Source of the DNA: a bacterium
GTDB taxonomy: Bacteria > Armatimonadota > Zipacnadia > Zipacnadales > Zipacnadaceae
Length of the DNA stretch: 9,607 bases
Assembly: GCA_030607655.1 (NCBI GenBank)
Contig: JAUWJN010000069.1
Coordinates: 1-9,607 of the forward strand
Direction: 5' to 3'
Numbering within the stretch: position 1 is the stretch's first letter; each line of letters opens with the position of its first letter. A program made the position numbers and the translations under genes. Below the pieces are notes generated by a model that worked only from the letters and a program-made list of their open reading frames with translations, searched no databases and had not been told where the DNA came from. Below, in pieces: positions 1 through 5,202 of the stretch.

Positions 1-1
1 C

Positions 2-499
2 GTCGACAGCGCGGACAGCCGGCTACAGGGGCTGCCCCTGGACAGCATGATCGTCCCCGGCAACCCAACCGCCCAGGACGTGGCGGCAGTGATAGAAGAG
101 GCGACCCGAGGGCGGAAGGCTGACGTAGTTTTTGAGGGGACAGGCGCGCCGGAGCTGATCCCGGAAGAGTTCGCCACTTTGCGGCGAGCGGGGCGGTTCG
201 TAGTCCTCAGCAGCCCGCGGGGCCAGACCCTCTTCAACTTTGACGATCTGTGCAGCTCCCCGGGGTTCACCATCATTGGCGCCCACTGCTGGACGCATCC
301 GCCCTGTGCGACGGCAGACAATCCCTGGACGCAGCACCGGCACGCCGAGCTCTTCTTCGACCTGGTCGCTGATGGCGAATTGGACCTCACACCGCTTATC
401 AGTCACCAGGCACACTATACGGAGGCCCCGCGACTGTATCAGATGCTGGTCGATGACCGCTCTCCCGCTATGGGGGTTATCTTGCAGTGGTCGGACTGA
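2..499 (+). CDS. Zinc-type medium-chain dehydrogenase, C-terminal part (5' end outside window)
   Basis: The reading frame is open from the left edge (codons from position 2) to a TGA at 497-499; the ATG at 47 is internal. The visible 165 residues are the second half of the NAD(P)-binding Rossmann domain and the C-terminal tail of the zinc-dependent alcohol/sorbitol/threonine dehydrogenase superfamily. Family-like features are the segment ADVVFEGTGAPE, the following RRAGRFVVLSS strand (the usual 'GG.vv..G' region), and the C-terminal LISH...EAPRLYQML...MGVILQW block. The catalytic zinc site and the glycine-rich loop would lie upstream and cannot be seen. It probably oxidises or reduces a sugar or polyol in the cytoplasm, but the substrate cannot be inferred. 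If the TGA were read through, only two more codons precede a TAG at 506-508. The longer antisense frame across this region has no family resemblance and is taken as a shadow. Confidence 0.85.
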   Translation, partial: VDSADSRLQGLPLDSMIVPGNPTAQDVAAVIEEATRGRKADVVFEGTGAPELIPEEFATLRRAGRFVVLSSPRGQTLFNFDDLCSSPGFTIIGAHCWTHPPCATADNPWTQHRHAELFFDLVADGELDLTPLISHQAHYTEAPRLYQMLVDDRSPAMGVILQWSD

Positions 500-512
500 G
501 GAGAATAGCTCA

Positions 513-650
513 ATGGGATGGCCACTTAGGCACAGGGCCCGCCATGACCCGGCGATACTGATGTCCGATGACGGTGGAGATACCTGGAGGCTGGCTCTAA
601 CTGAGGACTTCACCGCTGACTTGATGAAAGATGAAAACGGATTTAATTAG
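513..650 (+). CDS. Small ORF (45 aa) with an Asp-box (BNR-type) motif, possible sialidase-like remnant
   Basis: An ATG at 513 lies 8 nt after GAGGAGA (498-504), a good ribosome binding site that overlaps the stop of the dehydrogenase gene. The 45 codons end in TAG at 648-650. Residues 18-25 read SDDGGDTW, an exact match to the Asp-box pattern S-x-D-x-G-x-T-W that recurs in sialidase/BNR beta-propeller proteins. A propeller needs several such repeats, so this peptide cannot be a complete enzyme. It may be the stump of a truncated sialidase-like gene, or a small protein matching the motif by chance. It overlaps the end of the convergent glycosyltransferase gene by 8 nt. There is no signal peptide or membrane segment. 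The association with a sugar-type dehydrogenase would suit a carbohydrate-degradation cluster, but that is inference. Confidence 0.4.
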   Translation: MGWPLRHRARHDPAILMSDDGGDTWRLALTEDFTADLMKDENGFN

Positions 651-1827
651 CGGCCAATACTTCTCGATAAACGTCTTGTACCTGGTCCGCCACCCGATCA
701 GCGTCGAACAGGTCCCTGGCCCGATTCAGGCCTGCCTCACCCATCTGCTGGGCCTGGAGTGGGTCTGACAACATCTGTTCAATAGCCTCGGCCAGAGCTT
801 CTGCGTCTTTGGGGGGCACCAGTAGCCCGGTTTCACCGTCAACGATAATCTCGGGTACACCACCGGAATTTGTACCGATGACCGGCTTGCCCACGCCCAT
901 CGCCTCGACCAGCACGCGTCCGAATGGCTCATCCACCGACGGCAGCACGAATATATCGCACAGTCGCAGCAGTTCGGGCACATCCTCGCGGAAGCCAGTC
1001 CAAATTACCCGCCCGGCAATACCCAGATCATCGATCTTGTCCTTGAGTTCCCGTTCGTAGCTATTCTCCCAGAAGGCCACCTCCCCGACTATCATCAGCT
1101 TCAGATGGGGATGGCGGGGGGCAGCCAGGGATAGCGCCTCCAGCAGCGTCGTATGTCCCTTCCAGGGGGTGAGACGTCCCACGACGCAGAGCACCTCATC
1201 CTCGGGAGCAAGCCCCAGTTCGGCCTGAAGTTGGGGATTAGGCGGGCCGGGGCTAAATTTGTCCAAAGGCACACCATTGGCAATAAGAGTTACAGTAACC
1301 GGCAAGTCGGCGAACTGCTGGGCCACGGCGGAGGAGATGGCGATGATGCGCGGCTTGAAACTCATTGCCGCCCGCTTGAGCAAGTTCAGCCCTTCTTGCG
1401 CGGTGAGTATGTCCCGCACGTGCCACACCAGGGGGCGTCCCGCCAGCCGGGCCGCTAGCCCACCTAGCAGGTGGCATTTGAGGGAATTGGTATGTACCAG
1501 GTCAGCCTCAGCTCTCATTAGGCCCCGCCAGATGGAAAACACCGGGCCCGCCGAAGCCGACATGTCAGCCAGACTCCGCAGCAGCCCCCTGCCGACCTCC
1601 GTGCGCTTTTTCTCCAGAAGCTGCGTGGGGCCAAAGACAGGCAGACAGGTGAACTCCCCCCAGCTTCCATCCGCCAGCCACTTGGCATTATTGCTATGCA
1701 ATAATACCGGGCAGAATTCGTTGGGATCCAGACGCTTGACAAGCTCAGTGAGGCTCTTTTCCGCCCCGCCTATGTCTACCGCATGATCAACAAAAGCTAT
1801 CCGGTGTTGCGATTCAGTTGCTGCCAC
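643..1827 (-). CDS. Glycosyltransferase family 4 (GT-B fold)
   Basis: This 394-residue protein has the two Rossmann-like domains of retaining GT4 enzymes, which transfer a sugar from a nucleotide-sugar donor to a lipid, glycan or small acceptor at the cytoplasmic face of the membrane. The N-terminal acceptor domain has the glycine loop GGAEKS (residues 20-25) and a central VHTNS strand (111-115). The donor domain starts near LIANGVPLDKFSPG (181-194). Catalytic/donor-binding features are GRLTPWKG (R218, K223) and the E-x7-E pair (E300, E308) in EPFGRVLVEAMG, followed by GVPEII. Length is normal for the family. The start is GTG at 1827, with GGGAG 6 nt upstream (1834-1838). It lies 19 nt downstream of the other GT4 gene and is probably co-transcribed with it. 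No transmembrane segment is evident. The exact donor and acceptor are unknown. Confidence 0.9.
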   Translation of the reverse strand: MAATESQHRIAFVDHAVDIGGAEKSLTELVKRLDPNEFCPVLLHSNNAKWLADGSWGEFTCLPVFGPTQLLEKKRTEVGRGLLRSLADMSASAGPVFSIWRGLMRAEADLVHTNSLKCHLLGGLAARLAGRPLVWHVRDILTAQEGLNLLKRAAMSFKPRIIAISSAVAQQFADLPVTVTLIANGVPLDKFSPGPPNPQLQAELGLAPEDEVLCVVGRLTPWKGHTTLLEALSLAAPRHPHLKLMIVGEVAFWENSYERELKDKIDDLGIAGRVIWTGFREDVPELLRLCDIFVLPSVDEPFGRVLVEAMGVGKPVIGTNSGGVPEIIVDGETGLLVPPKDAEALAEAIEQMLSDPLQAQQMGEAGLNRARDLFDADRVADQVQDVYREVLAAN

Positions 1828-1846
1828 TTGATTCTCCCACCAAATA

Positions 1847-3004
1847 CTACGAACGCAGATTCAATTTACGCAGGGCTGTTTGGAATCGCCGGGCGACCTT
1901 GTCCCAGGTAAAATTCTCCACCACTCGCTGGCGTCCCTCCTCGCCCAGTCGGCGGGCTAACGATGTGTCGGTTAGCAGCCGCGTCGCGGCCGCCGCAATC
2001 TCATCAGAATTCTCCGGGTCAACCAGCAGCCCGCTAACTCCTTCCTCGATCGCATCCGCAGTGCCGCCCGTCCGTCCGCCGATGACCGGTGTACCGACCA
2101 GATTCGCCTCCAGGTACACCAGTCCGACACCCTCAATCGGCTGGCCGGGCAAGTCACGACTGGGCATTATGAATATATCGGCCAGCCCGTATAGCGCGGG
2201 CAATTGCTGCTCCGGGACATAGCCCAGCCACTGCACTAACTCGCTGACCTGGCACTCATCGGCCAGGCGGCGCAGACTTTGCTCCTGCAGGCCGGTGCCA
2301 GCGATTAGATAACGCACCGGACCAACAGCATCAGCTATCTGGGGCAGCGCCCGTATCACATTATGATGACCCTTACGCTCCACCAGCCTGCTTACGGTGA
2401 GTAACACCTTCTCCGCACCCAGACCCAGGTTATTTCTTAGTTCCCTGATCGCCTGGTCGTTGACCGCAAACCTTTCCGGATGTACTCCCCCGTATAGCAG
2501 ATGAATTCGCTTCGGCTTCAGTCCCCGCCGTTGCAATTGGCTTGCCGTATAGCGACTGTTGGCTAATCCGCCAGTGGCACCGTGGACTACTAAGCTTTGC
2601 ACGGCCCACTTGAGCAGATTAGCCCCCGTCTGAGTCATCTCCCGGCCATGACCCATCACCAGATAAGGCAGGCCTACCTGCCGCCTTATCAACCTGGCCG
2701 CCGCGCCCTCTGGTGACCACTTAGTCGCTACTACTACTTCCACTGCCGAGCTTGGCTGCTGTTCCCGCACGCTCTCAACGGCAGCGGCCGCCATAGCCAT
2801 TGCCACCCGAGACTTGTTACCCCTCCCAACTCGCCGGATGAGGAATTCACTGTCAGCGTCAAACTCAGCCGCCTGGGGGTGATCAGTAGCGATGACGAGG
2901 AGTTGCTCACCTTGCCGGGCCAGGGCGGCTGCCAACTCGTAGGAGTATCTCTGAATCCCACCCACTTGCGGAGGAAAGTCATCAGCTAAGATAATTAGAG
3001 ACAT
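1847..3004 (-). CDS. Glycosyltransferase family 4, PimB-like
   Basis: This 385-residue GT4 enzyme starts MSLIILADDFPPQVGGIQRY, a typical acceptor-domain N-terminus in which the G15-G16 loop contacts the donor phosphate. HGRE (119-122) and ANSRYTASQL (148-157) are common in mannosyl/glucosyltransferases of this clan. The donor domain carries SRLVERKG (R206, K211) and the E-x7-E pair E291/E299 in EGVGLVYLEAN, then GGRTGGTADAI. The segment PSRDLPGQPIEGVGLVYLEA resembles GDP-mannose-dependent phosphatidylinositol mannosyltransferase PimB and relatives, so a role in glycolipid or envelope polysaccharide synthesis is likely; the substrate is inference. The start is ATG at 3002-3004 with GGAGG at 3016-3020, spaced 11 nt. 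It is the first full gene of a minus-strand pair with the downstream GT4 gene. Confidence 0.9.
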   Translation of the reverse strand: MSLIILADDFPPQVGGIQRYSYELAAALARQGEQLLVIATDHPQAAEFDADSEFLIRRVGRGNKSRVAMAMAAAAVESVREQQPSSAVEVVVATKWSPEGAAARLIRRQVGLPYLVMGHGREMTQTGANLLKWAVQSLVVHGATGGLANSRYTASQLQRRGLKPKRIHLLYGGVHPERFAVNDQAIRELRNNLGLGAEKVLLTVSRLVERKGHHNVIRALPQIADAVGPVRYLIAGTGLQEQSLRRLADECQVSELVQWLGYVPEQQLPALYGLADIFIMPSRDLPGQPIEGVGLVYLEANLVGTPVIGGRTGGTADAIEEGVSGLLVDPENSDEIAAAATRLLTDTSLARRLGEEGRQRVVENFTWDKVARRFQTALRKLNLRS

Positions 3005-3298
3005 AATCTATTTATCCTCCGAGGCTGCCCGGGCTTGCCGCGCTAGCTGCCGCGCCCGGCGCAGCGGCTGCCGGCAGATAAGAGCCTTGAGAATATTCTG
3101 TCGTTGGACCGCCGCTTCTATGGAAACTTACCACCTCTCATCAAGATGACGCTGCAACTGTAGCCTCTTACCTCCCTGCTCATTTATGGAAGGATAAATC
3201 AGGGCGCAGCGGGAAATTATTTCATTAGTATAGATGTATTTTTCACGAGACAGGCCGAAATGTCCTGCCTCCTATTTTGCTTAGGGAGAAAATACCGT
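3005..3298. promoter_or_regulatory. Divergent intergenic region with AT-rich promoter core
   Basis: This region separates the minus-strand GT4 genes from the plus-strand dehydrogenase, so it should hold promoters for both directions. The half nearest the GT4 genes is GC-rich and may be a coding remnant. An AT-rich core at about 3213-3245 contains, on the minus strand, TATACT at 3227-3232, which matches the sigma-70 -10 consensus in five of six positions but has no good -35 partner. On the plus strand the overlapping TATAGA (3229-3234) is a weaker candidate. No riboswitch or strong operator palindrome was recognised. Confidence 0.35.
3008..3127 (-). pseudogene. Possible 3' remnant of a small gene directly upstream of the PimB-like gene
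   Basis: On the minus strand a frame runs from a TAA at 3128-3130 to a TAG at 3008-3010, encoding about 39 residues with a basic, helical-looking C-terminus rich in Arg, Ala and Gln (for example RRARQLARQARAASEDK). It has no ATG, GTG or TTG start upstream of its Arg-rich part. Its last codons contain the GGAGG of the next gene, and its TAG ends only 3 nt before that gene's ATG, the geometry usual for translationally coupled operon genes. In the same frame before the TAA, nine codons from a TTG at 3157 follow purine-rich AGGGAGG/GAGG sites. This could be a decayed small gene, a leader plus untranslated sequence, or chance in a high-GC stretch. I recognise no family. Confidence 0.25.
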
Positions 3299-4324
3299 AT
3301 GGCTAAGCCCAATATTTGGTACATCCCGATGTCCGACCATACCGAGAAGGTTTTTACTCCTGAGGTTTTCCAGCAGATGCTGGATGAGTTTGATGTGACT
3401 GTGAATGAGACCGGCGAAGCGCTAACTACGCAGCAGGTGGCCGAAGGTATTGCCGGTTATGACGGACTGGTAACCGGCTGGGGGGCATCTCCGCCGCTTA
3501 CTGCTGAGGTATTTGAAGCCGCCGATAAGCTCCAGATTATTGCCCACTCCGCCGGCTCGGTCAAACACATGCTATCGGTTGGGGTCGTGGAGCAGTATCT
3601 AATCCCGCGCAACATTGTGACCTTCAGTGCCAGTGGGGCCATTGCCGATAATGTGGCCGAGTCTGCTGTGGGCATGCTGATTATGACCTGCCGGCGGTGG
3701 GTGGACCACATCCTGCATACTCGGCAGACCGACGGCTGGAAGGGCCCGCATATATTTTGGAATGGACAGTTTCTGCTGGGCAGCACTTTAGGGGTCATCA
3801 GTGCCAGTCAGGTAGGGCGTAAGGTCATTGAGTTGCTGCGACCGTGGGACTTGACTATCCTGCTATATGACCCCTACGTAACTGACCAGCAGGCTCAACA
3901 GTTAGGCGTAGAAAAAGTGGAGCTTGACGAATTGTTCCGCCGCAGTGCCCACGTCACCATTCATGCTCCCTCCACCCCGGAGACTGACAAGATGATCGGT
4001 AGTGAGCAACTGGCGCTGCTCCGCGATGGGGCGACGATAGTCAACACGGCGCGCGGTTCAGTTATTGATGAGGATGCCTTGATTGCCGAGGTCCGCACCG
4101 GTCGCATAAGCGTGTGCCTGGATGTTACTGACCCGGAACCGCCCGCGGCGGACAGCCCGCTACGGAAACTGAAGAATGTCTATCTAACACCTCATGTGGC
4201 CGGCGGCGGCTACTACGGCTTTCACAATATTGGGGAGACGACGCGGCAAGCATTGGCAGATTACTTTGCGGGCCGGCCAGTGCAAGGAGCGGTGAACTAT
4301 AGCCGTCTCGCACAACTAGCCTAA
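3299..4324 (+). CDS. D-isomer-specific 2-hydroxyacid dehydrogenase (NAD-dependent)
   Basis: This 341-residue protein belongs to the D-2-hydroxyacid dehydrogenase family (phosphoglycerate, glycerate and related dehydrogenases), cytoplasmic enzymes that interconvert 2-hydroxyacids and 2-oxoacids. The catalytic triad is visible: R252 in NTARGSV, E280 in DVTDPEPP, and H299 in LTPHVAGG. The nucleotide-binding domain begins near residue 160; its glycine-rich loop reads ISASQVGR (167-174), so the first two glycines of GxGxxG are serines (S168, S170) and only G173 remains. The N-terminal catalytic domain has VTGWGASPPLTAEVFEAA and HSAGSVKHM. The substrate cannot be named. I chose the ATG at 3299 because GGGAGA (3284-3289) lies 9 nt upstream and the protein then begins MAKPNIWYIP; an in-frame ATG at 3260 would add 13 unlikely residues and has no ribosome site. 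It is the first gene of a plus-strand series. Confidence 0.9.
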   Translation: MAKPNIWYIPMSDHTEKVFTPEVFQQMLDEFDVTVNETGEALTTQQVAEGIAGYDGLVTGWGASPPLTAEVFEAADKLQIIAHSAGSVKHMLSVGVVEQYLIPRNIVTFSASGAIADNVAESAVGMLIMTCRRWVDHILHTRQTDGWKGPHIFWNGQFLLGSTLGVISASQVGRKVIELLRPWDLTILLYDPYVTDQQAQQLGVEKVELDELFRRSAHVTIHAPSTPETDKMIGSEQLALLRDGATIVNTARGSVIDEDALIAEVRTGRISVCLDVTDPEPPAADSPLRKLKNVYLTPHVAGGGYYGFHNIGETTRQALADYFAGRPVQGAVNYSRLAQLA

Positions 4325-4339
4325 CCTTTAGCCCGCGGC

Positions 4340-4374
4340 ATAACGCCGGCGGTTATCAGGCAGTCAATTCTGCC
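4340..4374 (+). other. Two small inverted repeats before the GT2 gene
   Basis: In the 75-nt gap between the dehydrogenase and the GT2 gene there is an interrupted palindrome with arms ATAAC and GTTAT around a GC core (4340-4356), then a 5-bp inverted repeat GGCAG/CTGCC with a 6-nt loop (4359-4374). Neither is followed by a T run, so they do not look like a Rho-independent terminator. They could form weak RNA hairpins or be chance. Confidence 0.2.
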
Positions 4375-4399
4375 GTGTGGCTACGAAAGGTTCGCCAGC

Positions 4400-5170
4400 T
4401 TGGTAGCATCGGACAACAATGACATATACCTATCCATTGTGATACCGGCCTACAATGAGGCCAGCCGCATCGGCAGTGGCCTGGAGCAGGTTATTGACTA
4501 CGCTGGGCAGCGCACCTTTAACAGTGAGTTAATTGTAGTAGATGACGGCAGCAGTGACGATACAGCCGACATAGCCGGCCAGGTAGTGGCAAACCGGTTG
4601 CCCCTGCAGATATTGCGCAATCCGACTAACCAGGGCAAGGGCTATTCGGTCCGGCGCGGTGTGCTGGCGGCCGCCGGCCAATATGTCGGTTTTGTTGACG
4701 CGGATATGTCCACCCCGATCTCGGAGGCAGATAAGCTACTGGCTGCTCTGGAGGCAGGCGCGCAGGTGGCCATCGGCTCGCGAGCGGTGCCCGGCGCGCT
4801 GGTAGAGCAGCATCAGCCCTGGTGGCGGGAGAAGGCGGGGAAGCTCTTCGGCCTGTTTACTCACCTGGTGCTGCTACCAGATATCTACGACTCGCAGTGT
4901 GGCTTTAAGTTCTTCACCCGCGTCGCCGCGAGGGAGATATTCTCCCGTCAGAAGGTGTTCGGCTGGGCCTTTGATGCTGAATTGTTGTATATTGCCCGGC
5001 GTCTGGGATATACCATAGCCCAGATTCCGGTCCGCTGGATAGATGACCCGGAGACTAAGGTGAAGATACTGCGTGACGGTCCCCGGATGCTGGCTGACAT
5101 CTTGCGTATCCGGGCGCTACATCAGGATCTGAAACCCGCAGGGGGGCCTGAGAACCTTTCCCACCCTTAG
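4400..5170 (+). CDS. Family 2 glycosyltransferase, dolichyl/polyprenyl-phosphate glucosyltransferase-like
   Basis: This 256-residue inverting GT-A enzyme opens with SIVIPAYNEASRI (12-24), followed by VVDDGSSDDT (46-55), which binds the UDP moiety, and the metal-binding DAD in VDADMSTP (99-106). GSRAVPGA (126-133), DSQCGFKFF (164-172) and WAFDAELLYIARRLGY resemble the ALG5-type dolichyl-phosphate beta-glucosyltransferases and their bacterial relatives. Such enzymes move glucose, or another sugar, from a UDP-sugar to a polyprenyl phosphate at the inner leaflet, giving a lipid-linked donor for envelope glycans. No C-terminal membrane segments are seen, so it is probably peripheral. The start is TTG at 4400 with GAAAGG (4385-4390) 9 nt upstream; no ATG or GTG start fits the N-terminus. 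It sits 75 nt after the dehydrogenase and 32 nt before ligA. The sugar and lipid specificity are inferred from resemblance only. Confidence 0.88.
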   Translation: MVASDNNDIYLSIVIPAYNEASRIGSGLEQVIDYAGQRTFNSELIVVDDGSSDDTADIAGQVVANRLPLQILRNPTNQGKGYSVRRGVLAAAGQYVGFVDADMSTPISEADKLLAALEAGAQVAIGSRAVPGALVEQHQPWWREKAGKLFGLFTHLVLLPDIYDSQCGFKFFTRVAAREIFSRQKVFGWAFDAELLYIARRLGYTIAQIPVRWIDDPETKVKILRDGPRMLADILRIRALHQDLKPAGGPENLSHP

Positions 5171-5187
5171 CACCTGGGTTAGTTGTT

Positions 5188-5193
5188 AGGGGG
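5188..5193 (+). promoter_or_regulatory. Ribosome binding site deciding the ligA start
   Basis: AGGGGG lies 9 nt before the ATG at 5203 but only 3 nt before the in-frame ATG at 5197. The spacing favours 5203 (MNKQEA) over 5197 (MVMNKQ). Confidence 0.6.
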
Positions 5194-5202
5194 TGAATGG
5201 TT

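Noticed and set aside
23..613. Long antisense frame over the dehydrogenase fragment
   Set aside because: It has no recognisable motif, while the plus-strand frame shows clear dehydrogenase sequence; long shadow frames are common at this GC content.
1259..1786. Plus-strand 175-codon frame inside the first GT4 gene
   Set aside because: Serine/arginine-rich shadow of a gene with clear GT4 motifs.
3260..3298. Upstream ATG extension of the hydroxyacid dehydrogenase
   Set aside because: The 13 added residues are Cys/Leu-rich and lack a ribosome site, whereas the ATG at 3299 has a good one and gives a family-like N-terminus.
4340..4374. Rho-independent terminator after the hydroxyacid dehydrogenase
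   Set aside because: The stems are short or mismatched and no T run follows.
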